A stretch of DNA of 38,130 nt from Zygnema cylindricum (Eukaryota > Streptophyta > Zygnematophyceae > Zygnematales > Zygnemataceae): contig JBBHKE010002977.1 in assembly GCA_037447655.1 (NCBI GenBank), forward strand, positions 100,332 to 138,461, given 5' to 3'. Shown here one piece after another: positions 1 through 14,985 of the stretch (positions are counted from its first letter, which is position 1; each line of letters opens with the position of its first letter). The notes below the pieces were generated by a model. The model worked only from the letters and a program-made list of their open reading frames with translations. It was not told where the DNA came from and made no database searches. A program made the position numbers and the translations under genes.

Positions 1-586
1 TCAGTGTCCGTATAAACAAATCGCCAAAATATTCCAGCGTGTACTTGTGATGTTTACCATACTTCCGTACTACGCCTCGTACCTTAGAAAAGATGTCCGC
101 CAATGAAACGCGTACAAATTACCAAATCTCGTACCATGGTTCAAAAGTGTGACAAGCGGTCTTCCCGTATTATACGCATGTACGAGTCTAACCACCTATC
201 AAGTTTTCTTACCTTTCCGCACATCTAAAGTACGATTCGTACCGGTATATCAACGGTTACAACTTCCATCTGACCGGAAAAGCAAATTTTAAGACCGTTT
301 CGTTAGTGTTTAAAGGAAAGTAAAGGAAACCAGTCAACCACACCGTGTGACGTTATACCGCCCATCGTTATTAATTTCTTAAGGGTAATAATTAATAACA
401 CTAATTCGGTCGCGACTTTTTCGGACCGAAAATCACAAGTGGATAACAATTTGCCACGTTCTCTTGTACAAAATTAGTAAAATAAATTTTAGTTTCGCAT
501 TAACGCTAATAAATCCTTAACGGTAAAAACGGTTGGTGGTGTACTGTACTGGTATGTTTTGTACGGTCAGTGGCGTGTCGGCTGAC
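1..586 (-). other. Partial intron 2 of chitinase copy X
   Basis: Starts at donor GTCAGC (586) and continues past the window edge. It is nearly identical to 15354-15939, intron 2 of copy Z, so the duplication includes this intron. Inside, around 356-545, is a degraded segment with TA-type MITE-like ends (GCCCATCGTTATTA near 359 and TTAACGCTAATAA near 501 on the plus strand). It is present in both copies, so it predates the duplication. Confidence 0.7.
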
Positions 587-1129
587 CTGAAATGTTTTCG
601 AGTCGACGTCCGCAAACGAGTAGATCAGGTGCGTGAAGTACTGCGCGCTTATGTTTTCCGGGAAATACGCGTACGGCGCCGACGTGTACACGGCCCAGTT
701 CGGGTAGTACCCGACGCGTTTCAGCGAACTGTACGGCGTCTTGGCGGGCGGAGGCGGCGGCGCCGCCCAACAATTGCTCTGACACCCGGCGGCACAATAT
801 GCCTTGGTGGATCCGCACCATCCGTACTGACTGCACAAGTACGACAACACAAAGTCGGGAACCAAGAATAAGTACTTTCAAACGACGCTTGGCTCGTATC
901 GAAGCAAAGCCATGCAGAAGCAAAACGTGGTTCAACTTTAGGGTTACAGTTTTTCAGGGTTTCTGAGGCTATTTTTCCGCCTCTACCTGCAACAAAGTCT
1001 ATTCGCGCATTTTTTATTGCCATTGGCGGATCCACATTCTCCATCAGCTGCCACGTAGCTCCATGAGGCAGCCATGAAAACTCCAAGAAGAAGCCCAAGG
1101 AGCGCTAAGCTCCTCCTTTCGGCAGCCAT
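587..1129 (-). CDS. Hevein-domain GH18 (class V) chitinase, exons 1-2, 3' part beyond left edge (copy X)
   Basis: Predicted secreted chitin-binding chitinase, cell wall or apoplast. Exon 1 is 1129..987: ATG, a signal peptide of about 28 residues (MAAERRSLALLGLLLGVFMA and on to SYVAA), then the first half of a hevein (CBM18) domain from DGECGS to NRLCC. It ends with AG before donor GTAGAG (phase 2). Intron 1 is 986..831 (156 bp), with acceptor TTGTGCAG. Exon 2 is 830..587: it completes the hevein domain (SQYGWCGSTKAYC..GCQSNC), giving all eight cysteines and the aromatic chitin-binding residues. A Pro-rich linker (AAPPPPPAKTP) and the GH18 start (RVGYYPNW, HLIYSFADVDSKTFQ) follow. It ends CAG before donor GTCAGC, phase 0. 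The 387 nt encode 129 codons without a stop. Exons 3-4, with the catalytic motif, should lie left of position 1, judging by copy Z. The exon model is my reading of splice signals. The hevein-GH18 order is known from horsetail chitinase A. Confidence 0.85.
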
Positions 1130-1505
1130 TGCTCCTCGCTCAAGACGACTGAGCTTATCACTATATGTTCTTATCTATAACACTGCTTCTGTCGAAAAGG
1201 CATGGAAAAATTATATGCTGCGGCTATGTAACTTTATACCGGAGTCCGTCGTCAGAATTCATACGAGTTGATTCCATGGCGGGGAACACGTGACGGTCAT
1301 GCGGAAGAGCACTTTCCATTTCTTGTTATTTAGCGTTGAAATTCGGGAATTAGTCGGCGTGTGTACAGCATGTATGGTAAACGAATGCCTGATGACGAGG
1401 ACGTACGGCCGACAAGCTGATGGATTCATATGTACGGAATTTGCGGCGAAGGCTCGTCTGCTGTTCGAGTCACTAATCGCGGAGTCAACCGTAGAAACCT
1501 GCTGA
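1130..1505 (-). promoter_or_regulatory. 5' flank of chitinase X, duplicated upstream of Z
   Basis: The sequence upstream of the X start codon aligns in blocks with 16481-16833 upstream of Z, for example the shared GTTATTTAGCGTTGAAAT and GACGAGGA.GTACGGCC. So the duplication carried at least 350 bp of 5' flank. In Z the homology stops exactly at the copia LTR (16831). I see no confident TATA box; AT-rich TATAGATAAG on the minus strand near 1170 is a weak candidate. Confidence 0.5.
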
Positions 1506-1661
1506 ATACGATGGACCAATGGAGTACAAGGATGGGTTGGGTCAAAACGGGTACAGGTACGGCGTGGGTACATAATGGAAACAGTTTTCTGTTACTCTGA
1601 TTCACGTAAAATGTATCGAATATGGCCGTACTTCCATTAAGCGGTCCCAATAAACGTACGG

Positions 1662-2358
1662 CATAGGTCGCAAAAGTCAAAATTTTACATAACCGAAACC
1701 GGCCGTTTTTTTTTTTTCAAAATCTGAGTAACCGACGCCCGACCGGGTTTTGTCACGCTCCAAAATTGTTAACCGTTAACCGACCGACGTTTACAAAAAT
1801 AAAAATTAACCGAAACTCGATTTCTCGCGACTAACCGTGCCCGCCCGTAACCGAAAAAGTACAAAATTAACTAATCTACGACGTATAAATAAGCCAATAA
1901 TTACGATTTGTCGCGTTCCCTTAGATTTGCGGAATGAATAGTGTACTAACGTGTCAGATTTGCGACGCTTTGTCGCGTTCCCTAAGATTTGCGAAATGAA
2001 TAGTGACTAACGTGTCAGATTTGCGACGCTTTGTCGCGTTCCCTAAGATTTGCGAAATGAATAGTGGTACTACCGTGTCAGATTTGCGACGCTAATCATG
2101 ATGTCACGTACTTCCACGATACCAAAGAGTACAAGGTACAATAATGTTGGATTGTATGGACAGTACAAAATTTTCATGTTTTTCGGTTCTTTGGTAAACC
2201 GACAGTAACCGACCGTTTTTTTTTCTGGTGAATCAACCGACTGTAACCGCCCGGCCCTCAAAATTTTGCCACCGAATCTGTTCCGAATCCGGCGCGGGCG
2301 GTCGGTTAACGGTCGGTTAACGGTCGGTCACGGTTTCGATTGACCATTTGCGACCTCT
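1662..2358. mobile_element. Mutator-like non-autonomous element (about 697 bp) with 9-bp target duplication
   Basis: Flanked by the direct repeat AACGTACGG at 1653-1661 and 2359-2367. The ends are inverted repeats: left ATAGGTCGCAAAAGTCAA, right (reversed) AGAGGTCGCAAATGGTCAA. Inside are AACCGAAAC/CGGTTAACCG-rich segments, a 62-bp tandem repeat and no long ORF. A related inverted copy lies at 30953-32087 and a fragment at 30735-30937. A 9-bp duplication with long inverted ends is typical of the Mutator superfamily; the superfamily call is inference because no transposase is present. Confidence 0.65.
1911..2093. repeat. Three tandem copies of a 60-62 bp unit
   Basis: Each unit starts TCGCGTTCCCT(A/T)AGATTTGC, at 1911, 1973 and 2033, and ends with GTGTCAGATTTGCGACGCT. 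Two units recur in inverted orientation at about 31783-31888, so this is an internal part of the Mutator-like family. Confidence 0.8.
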
Positions 2359-2367
2359 AACGTACGG

Positions 2368-3932
2368 ACACGTTTTTCTCACAGTAATGCATTATAGAAT
2401 CGTTCATTAGGCCGGGTCGGTAAACATTATTGTAGTGTTGTGTATCGGCAAAAAGTTTATCCCGATAAACTCGATATTTGATATATCGAACGGTCAAAGC
2501 GCCCTCATATATCGCTCCGGGACCAACAAAAGTTATCGCCTTATATTTGGGGGAAGGTGGTGGTCCGTACAGCTACAACAGAGGAACGGTGTACTATAAA
2601 CCGTACAATTCCGAGGGAAGAAGGGGCTTTTTGAATTTTCTTTTGTAAACTAGCGTGTAAAAATCTCGCGATGGTTACCGACCTCGTAACTTATCGCGAT
2701 ATATCATAATTCTATCGCGATATTAGCCTTCTAGATATAACGAGGCGATAGATCGATTATTGGCAAGTAAAAAAAAGGCACATATTAAATATCTGCGAGA
2801 GGCTCTTGATACACAACACTACAATAGAAAACAACCTCTCACATGCGTGGCTAATTCTGATTGGCACCACGTAGTTAATTTTCAGATGTTGAAAATCTAG
2901 TCGTGATAGTCGTGATTTCTCGAAGTTCTTGGGAATGCCTAGATTTCATGTGAAGGTGGGAAAGTTTTGATTGCAACGGAGCGATAGTTTTTTATTGTAG
3001 TGTGAAGGAAATAATAAAGGTTTATAGGTTAGCAAGACTCTTATTTGATAACTTGTTATTAATAAAAAAAAATGCAACAATAAGCTATTATCATTTTTTT
3101 CTTTTATTTTTCATTATAGATATGTTTTTTGTTGATGTTAGTGTCTGTGTGTAATAAAAAAAGTATACACCGGCACAAGTTGGTAACATAAGACCGATGA
3201 TATGTGTGTTTGTCTTTTTGTGAAGGGAATAGGCCAAAAGGGAAAGTGGAAGGGGGAAGCTCGGAGGGTGTACTAAGAGCAAGGGTGGATAAAGGTCCAC
3301 AAAGTGGGTCGCACTAATAAGTGTTGGTTGCAGAGGAAAGAGAAACCAAACCATCATCAACCGAGAAAGAGGAGCTACTGTATTGGCCAAATAATATAAG
3401 GAAAGATTTGCGCAGTTGAGGAGAGGTCATCCATATGCTATGAAAAAATGTCGTCTTGATCCACCGTATTTAGTACATTTGAAACATGAGTTAAAAAAGT
3501 CTCGATTCGTTGTATATTTGAAACACCAAACCGACGAATAGACCTATCCGAATAGAGATCTAAGAACGCCTTGAATACGGCGAGCCACGACTTTTGAACC
3601 CTCTTGAGTGGCCACCCCAAATTGATACGGTGAAAAATAATGCGCAACACATATGTTGGGAATCGTGAAAATCAAAAAAATAATACCGCCACACAAAAAC
3701 GCCCCGCAATTTTTCAAATTAACAACGCATCGCAAAAATGCCCTAAAGTTTCAAAAATGAAGACAAACCGATAGCCTGGCTGGCATCGCTCGAAGAAAGA
3801 AGTCAAAGACCCCATTTTGAAATTGACACTACAAAGCTATTAACCGAACCCAAAGCATCTTTACATGCTGAAAATGTTCATGAATTGTTGTAGAAACCTT
3901 TATTGTTCCTGGAGTGACGAAGCTCGCGTGCG
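2368..3932. other. Intergenic, no gene seen
   Basis: AT-rich with no convincing exon. Around 2440-2760 there are many TATATCG/CGATA words, and GGGACCAACAAA..TTATCGCC near 2518 recurs at 27190, indicating a dispersed repeat. 2995-3145 weakly resembles 10020-10165 downstream of the dehydratase gene (shared TAGG(T/C)TAGCAAGA and ACAATAAGCT.TTAT). Confidence 0.5.
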
Positions 3933-4127
3933 CACCGCCTATCGTCATTAGTGTGAATGTTTTCTTTACACTCAAAACATCTTTTCTTTGTGCACACTTG
4001 TCGAATTGTCAATGTGAGATTCTTGCCTTCCAATGCCAACCATCGGATTGGGAATCCAACAAGAGTGCACAAAGAGAAGATGTTATAAGTGGCAAAAAAA
4101 GTATCAACACAAATATGATGGACGGTG
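3933..4127. mobile_element. TA-type MITE, hairpin subfamily (195 bp)
   Basis: The left end CACCGCCTATCGTCATTAGTG and the reversed right end CACCGTCCATCATATTTGTG are inverted repeats. Inner arms also pair: ACATCTTTTCTTTGTGCAC at left with GTGCACAAAGAGAAGATGT at right. The right flank is TA; the left TA is mutated. It is the same family as 10729-10944 and 35072-35288. No coding capacity. Confidence 0.75.
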
Positions 4128-4164
4128 TACACGTTTACTCTGTGTAAGCGCAACGTTTTTGGAC

Positions 4165-4695
4165 ACAAACAACAATTTTCTTTTTGTCATCCGTCCTTCC
4201 ACTGCTCCTTTTCCAACTATCTTTCTTTGATCAGGTATAAAAGCCTAATTTGCAACATTTCAAAACATTAGCACATAAACAAATGAATTTTGCAAAATCC
4301 ATTAATTATTAGTAAAGAAGTCTTTTCGGGACAACAATTTTGTAGAATAAAAACATTTTCAAAATCATTGTTTTGTATTACTCATTACTGTATACAACTC
4401 TGAATTCCATCAAAGAACTATTATACAACCAAAAATAAATAAAGAAAAAAAAACAATACCGCTCGACTTTCGACCACTGTCTACTGATCCAACTTCCGGT
4501 GAAAAATCCACAAAAAACCACCATAACAAAAATGACAGACAGAAGAGTACATATCCTCTCCTACGTATTGATCCTACGTACAACTTCCACAATCCGTACA
4601 AATTCCACAATCTAAAACCTTTTTAAAACAACAAATTTTTTTAAAAAGCTCAATTCCATATCGATCCATTTCACGTTTCAACTTTTTACGGCGGT
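4165..4695 (-). other. 3' flank of chitinase Y, duplicated downstream of Z
   Basis: Aligns with about 12815-13243. Shared words include GTATTACTCATTACTGTATACA and CGACTTTCGACCA. The duplication unit therefore extends about 500 bp past the chitinase stop and ends close to the MITE at 3933-4127. It probably holds 3' UTR and terminator sequence; no clear polyadenylation signal was fixed. Confidence 0.6.
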
Positions 4696-9817
<5,122 letters not shown>

Positions 9818-10728
9818 GTTATTTTATTTTATTATTGTCGTGTGTTTTTTTCTTTTCCGACAATAAGAATATGTGCATATTTGTTGAACGGAACTCGAAG
9901 GCTGTGATTACGTATGTGATTTCGTGCTTGATTTTGTGCGTGATTTATTTCAAGTTCGTGGAAATACACAAAGGAAAGGTAGGAAGGCGGGAAGGCTTTT
10001 ATGGAAATTGTGGCAAAGAAAAAAAACGAAGGTTTATTATAGGCTAGCAAGAGGCTTTCTTTGGTAGCGGTGATATTAATCAGGAAAGACGCGACAATAA
10101 GCTTTTATTTTTTCTTTCTTCTCTTGTTTTTCTTTATAGATTGTCTTTTTCAGTGTTGGAGATTTCTCGGGCTCGTCTTTTTCTGGGTACTTGGGATTTT
10201 TTTAACACCTTCTGTAGGTTTTACAACTTGAACTATTAGGAGAAAGGTCAAATATTAACTCATCTTGACTTTCTTTCTAGGAAGGTATTTTCTTTGAAGA
10301 ATTGTCGGAGAGAGGATATTTATATGTTTTTATGGTGTATTGATCAATATAAGAAATATTTAATGTTTATGATATTTTGTCATGGTCTTTGTTGTTGTGT
10401 CTAAAATTAGGAAGGTTTATGTTTACCGAAGATGTGCTCATATCTAATCTTTAACATGTGTTTTTATTTTTATCTTTGCGTGTTTATTTGAAATGAAAAA
10501 ATTTGATTTGAATTTTAAAAAGGTAAATGTGTGGCTGAATGTAAGCTGGACGGTCTTCATCATATTTGTGAGTTGGGAATGCTCATTTTTAGTTTTGAAA
10601 GTTTAATTATTTGTACAATCTGTCTTTATTTATAGAATTTTATTTGTAGGTTTTTGTTTTCTTTTTTTGCAATCAATTTTCTTGCAAATGAAAAGTGTAG
10701 AGGTTTGTAGAGATGGGGACGAGCAGTA
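9818..10728 (+). other. Downstream flank of dehydratase gene, no gene seen
   Basis: Follows the shifted-frame stop and probably includes the former 3' UTR (TTATTTTATTTTATTATTG at 9819-9837). AT-rich; no splice-supported exon. 10020-10165 weakly resembles 2995-3145. Confidence 0.45.
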
Positions 10729-10944
10729 CACTGTGTCTCGCTACTACTGTTAAATTTTTTTTTGCCAAATAAAACATATTTTCTCCGCACGCTTGTCGGA
10801 ATATGGATCTGACGGTTGTGTTAAAGGCCAAGGTTCTCACCTTTCAATCCGTGATCTCCAATCGTGTATAGAACAAATGTGTACGGAGAAAACATATTTT
10901 AAGAAGCAAAAAAAGTCTTAAACACTTTTAGCGATACACTAGCG
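10729..10944. mobile_element. TA-type MITE, hairpin subfamily (216 bp)
   Basis: Flanked by TA at 10727-10728 and 10945-10946. The arms pair over a long stretch: left AAACATATTTTCTCCGCAC with right GTACGGAGAAAACATATTTT, and outer ends CACTGTGTCTCGCTA and (reversed) CTAGTGTATCGCTA. No ORF. It would fold into a long hairpin if transcribed. Confidence 0.75.
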
Positions 10945-10946
10945 TA

Positions 10947-12285
10947 GCTCAGATGTTGACCCTCTCATGGATATTACTCACCGAAGCTTTTCTTTCGTAA
11001 CTGAACATAAATCAGGAAAACAGGTGAATGTAGAAGGAAAATAATATAATATATTGTTATATCATTATGTAACAATTCAAGATGGATAAGATTAAAGGAG
11101 ACGTACGAAGTCATAGAATTTAAAACATCACTGTCCATTGATTCTACTGCCTCCATTTTTTTTGGAATCAACACAAACAATTGCCTCAACTACAAATAGG
11201 TTTGAACTCTAAAATAGTTAAACCTGTATAAGTCTACACTACATTGTGTGAAGTATTAAGTTTGTAGAATAGAAGAAAGAGTTAAACACTAAATCTGGTG
11301 TCTATGTGAAGGAAATACTAATTCTACCGTCCATTTGCTAAATGGCAATTTTTTGGCAATATCAAACGACATAACGTTGAAGGGCAACGAGCCAATAAAA
11401 AGCAATGATGCCCTACCAAAATATTCAAACTTTGAAGTCGGTGTATTGAACAAGTTTTATCTCCCTCTCACTCTCTCCCTTCCTCCTCTCTTCTCCTCCC
11501 TCCTCTCCCTTGCTCTCTCCCTCCCTCCTTCCCTATCCCTCCCGTCCCTCCCCATCCCTCCCATCCCTCCCCATCCCTCCCCATCCCTCCCATCCCTCCC
11601 ATCCTTCCCCATCCCCCTCCCCCTCGAGTATGATTAAGTGAATATCGACCATTGGTAAGAGGCTATCGATACACATCACCACATCGTGAACTGTTATTAG
11701 TGTTTAACATTAAAATATTGACGCCCCTACATTAGGACCCCTGAACCTAAAATAGAATTAATAACACTAATTTTTTCTTTGCCCTAATATAGGTAGGGTC
11801 AACTAGTGTCATTACACTAATTCAAGAGGTCTTCAAATAGCGTAGTGTATGAAATGTGTCAAGATGTAAGAAAACTCCTTTTATATATAAATTCGTAGAA
11901 AACTTAGTAATAATTTTAGTTAATTTGTACTAAAGTGTAGATATTTCTCAACCTCAACCTTTCTTCCTTTCATATGCAAGTCATGGCAGCAATCTAAACG
12001 CCATGTTTCTCTGAGCGACAATTGTCACAAGTCTTTGAAAAAAAAAGTTAATCATGTAATATTATTAGCATTAATGTTCTTTACAACGTTTAATTTTGTC
12101 TTTATGTGTGCACAGTCGTCCACTTATTTTTCCGTCGGTTGTTGTGGATAAAGAGAATTTCTACCTTTTGATTGGCGCTCTTTAGTGAAACAATGGTGGA
12201 TGGAGAAAAATCATTTTAATGGCAAAAATTAAATTAAATTAAAATAAAATAAATTGGCATTAATGCTGACACTAATGCATGATAA
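10947..12285. other. Intergenic, with CT-rich tract
   Basis: No gene recognised. 11456-11632 is a (CTCCCT/CATCCC) pyrimidine-rich microsatellite that yields a spurious Pro/Leu/Ser-rich open frame. Around 11690-11850 are scattered TATTAGTGTT and ACACTAATT words resembling decayed TA-type MITE ends. Confidence 0.5.
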
Positions 12286-12293
12286 ACTCAAAC

Positions 12294-12657
12294 CATAGTT
12301 CAAAAGTAGGCGTTTCTATTGTAGGCCTTTTGACGGCGCCTTTATCGTAAGTTGTGTTATGGGCTTTTCATGTGATCTTCTTCAATCACTACTTTGATCA
12401 GCCACCGTCCGATCGTCCAAATCTGACGGTTTAAATAAAAAATACCTCAAAACTCATAGAAAAATACTTTTTTGTCCGAATGTTTTTCAAAATTTAGACA
12501 TGACGTTTGATTCTCTATCGATCGATGTGCAACTCAACCCTGTTACTATTTTTTTTCATTTTGCGACCAATACAATATGGGTCTTAAGGTCATACTGTAT
12601 GTTTTGCGTACAATAGGCATATTGTATGGGCCTACTTTCACCTACTTTTGAACTATG
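12294..12657. mobile_element. hAT-like MITE (364 bp) with perfect 8-bp target duplication
   Basis: Direct repeats ACTCAAAC at 12286-12293 and 12658-12665 flank inverted ends CATAGTTCAAAAGTAGG and CCTAC.TTTGAACTATG (reversed: CATAGTTCAAAAGTAGG). The interior has TCGATCGATGTGCAACTC and ACAATAGGCATATTGT but no ORF. An inverted relative lies at 32825-33423. An 8-bp duplication with short inverted ends starting CA fits the hAT superfamily. Confidence 0.85.
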
Positions 12658-13564
12658 ACTCAAACACTTTATATCCCAAACTCTTTGGTACTCGAGTGGC
12701 TTATGCCCTCGTTCCTAACTCAACCGCAGTTCCCCTCCCACCCATACTTGCATATCATCCCTATCCCCTTACAATGATCGCCTACAAAACACCCTCCACG
12801 CTTCGTGGCACAAGACATAAACAACAATTTCTTTTTTGGTATCTTTTCTTCGCAATAATTTTCTTTCCATTAGGTCCAAAATCTTACAATTAGTGAAGCA
12901 GAAAAAACAAAATATTGCAGAGAATTTTTTTTCAAAATTCTTGGTTTGTATTACTCATTACTGTATACAGCTCCGATTTCGATCGAGAAATTACTATACA
13001 ACCAACAAAAAAAAAGAAAGAAAAATATAAATAAAAACAAATACTTCGCGACTTTCGACCAACATCTACTGATCGATTTTCGATGGAAACTCCACAAGAG
13101 ACCACCATCGCTATAAATAAGGAAAAAACAGTACATATGTTATTTTCCGTTCCGATACTCCATACAACATCTGTAATCTAAAACCCCTTCAGAACAAAAC
13201 ACAGTTTTACGACACTCGACTCCATATCGAACCGTTTCCGGTTTCAACTTTTTATAGCGGTTTGAGCCGCCGCTATAAGAGCATTTTTGTCGTCTTGGTC
13301 AATACTCCAAAACATATAACCGCCCAATCCTTTGTCTTTTGCAAATTTTGCTTTCGTCTTAATAGTCGCCACATTGTCGTACCCGATCCATTGCAATCTA
13401 CTATAGGCATAAACCGAAGATGATTTCGAGTCGAGAACGACCTTCGCTCCTTTTTTTTCAAAAAACTTTGTTATTTCAAAATACGACCATGTCCCTCCTT
13501 CCTTGTCCTGCTCACATGAAAAATATATAAACATAAACATATGTATCAATAAATATAATGCATC

Positions 13565-13955
13565 GGCATAGTAAAAGAGGGGAGAGGGGGAGGAGGGGAG
13601 AGAGGGGAAGCGGGATGGGGAGAGAAAGAGAGGGGGCGAGGGTGTCAAGGGGAGGGGGAACAAGGGGAGAGGAAGAGCAGAGAAGAGGGAGAGTCGAGGA
13701 GAAGGGATGCAAAGGAGGGAGGAGGCAGGAGAGGGAGAGGGAGAGGGAGAGGGAGAGGGAGAGGGAGAGGGAGAGGGAGGGGGACGGGGACGGGGACGGG
13801 GAGGGGAAGGGGAAGGGGGAGGGGGAGGGGGAGGGGGAGGGGGAGGGGGGGGGGGGGGGGGGAGAGAGAGAGAGAGGGAGGAGTAGGAGCGAGAGCGGGA
13901 GAGGTAGCGGGAGATGGAGAGAGAGGCAGAGGAAGAGGGAGGGGGAGAGGGAGGG
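13565..13955. repeat. (GGGAGA)n / G-rich tract in intron 3 of chitinase Z, with an 18-G run
   Basis: A plus-strand purine tract with GGGAGA units (about 13735-13780), GGGGAC units (about 13782-13800), GGGGGA units, then 18 consecutive G at 13845-13862. Many G-triplet runs on the strand opposite the transcript could form G-quadruplexes; the transcript strand is polypyrimidine. It matches the array in intron 3 of Y in place and type. Confidence 0.95.
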
Positions 13956-14756
13956 AATTAACCGAGCCTTCATCACTCACCTGAGTTATGGGACCCGGTT
14001 TTCCAATTCCTTTAGCCGATGCCCTGACTCCATGTTTACTTGGGTCCGTTAAAGTCCAACTACGTCCATAGGCCGCCAAACCAAGAACGATTTTTTTCGA
14101 ACTTAAACCTAGTTTTTCCCAAATGTTAACCGCTCCCGTTATAGAAAGCGCAGGATTTTTCGAATCCACTAAAGCTGTATGGAGCCCAGTTTTTTTTTCC
14201 CAAGATCCATGAAAATCGTATGTCATAACTCCGACCCAGTCCAAAGTTTTCGCGAGAATCGGTACATTGTAGGAAATTTGGACATCTGGACCCCAAGCCG
14301 CAACAGCGGCAGTTAAGAGAAGAGCGGTTTTTTTGGATTTTGCTTTCTCGACAGCGATTTGGGCGCGGAAATCAGTCAATAGTTTTCCAAAATTCGTTTT
14401 GTCGACAGAATTGGACGGAAGTTCCCAATCGATGTCCAATCCATCGAAACCGTATTTTCGGGCGAAAGAAATCGCACTCTTTATGAATTTTAGACGATTA
14501 GCGCTCGCTTTTGAGAGATTTGAAAAGGATTTTGTGACCAAGGGCTTGCCTCCTCCTCCAATTGAGATGAGGGTCTTGACTCCTTTGGAATGAATAAATT
14601 TGTTAAACCGATAATAAAGCCCCTTTTTAGGATGGTTTTTGGGGTCGGGGCCAAGATCTACGTATGTATCTGTTGGAATCACCTGAAAAAAAAAATGACA
14701 AGAGAGAAAAACAAGAGAAAATCAGCATTTTTATGAAAAATAATGGCCTCTGGTAA

Positions 14757-14985
14757 ATGGGGGAGAGAAAGAGAGAGGGTATTAGTGAAGGGAGTCAAAG
14801 GGAGAGAGCTGATTACGGACATGAGGACCAGGGAGAAGGGAGTGAGAGAGAGGAGATTAGAGAGGGAGAGGTGTCAATGAGGGAGATGAGGACAGAGAGA
14901 GGGAGAGGAAGAGAGGTAGATAGAGGGAATGGTGGGAAAAAAGAAAATGGAGAAGGAGAGCGAGAGAGGGAAGAGTGAGATAAAG
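14757..14985. repeat. GA-rich tract in intron 2 of chitinase Z
   Basis: Purine-rich on the plus strand (GAGAGA, GGGAGA, no clean unit), within intron 2. The charged Glu/Arg-rich open frame across it is an artefact. The matching part of intron 2 in copy X lies outside the window. Confidence 0.8.

Noticed and set aside
567-935. An ATG-started frame MNHVLLLHGFASIRAKR upstream of the hevein exon, also at 16287
   Set aside because: It runs through intron 1 in a different frame from the hevein and GH18 residues; the signal peptide exon at 1129..987 and splice sites explain the protein better.
1908-2095. Regularly spaced repeats that might suggest a CRISPR array
   Set aside because: The units are directly adjacent with no spacers, the context is a eukaryotic transposon, and there are no cas genes.
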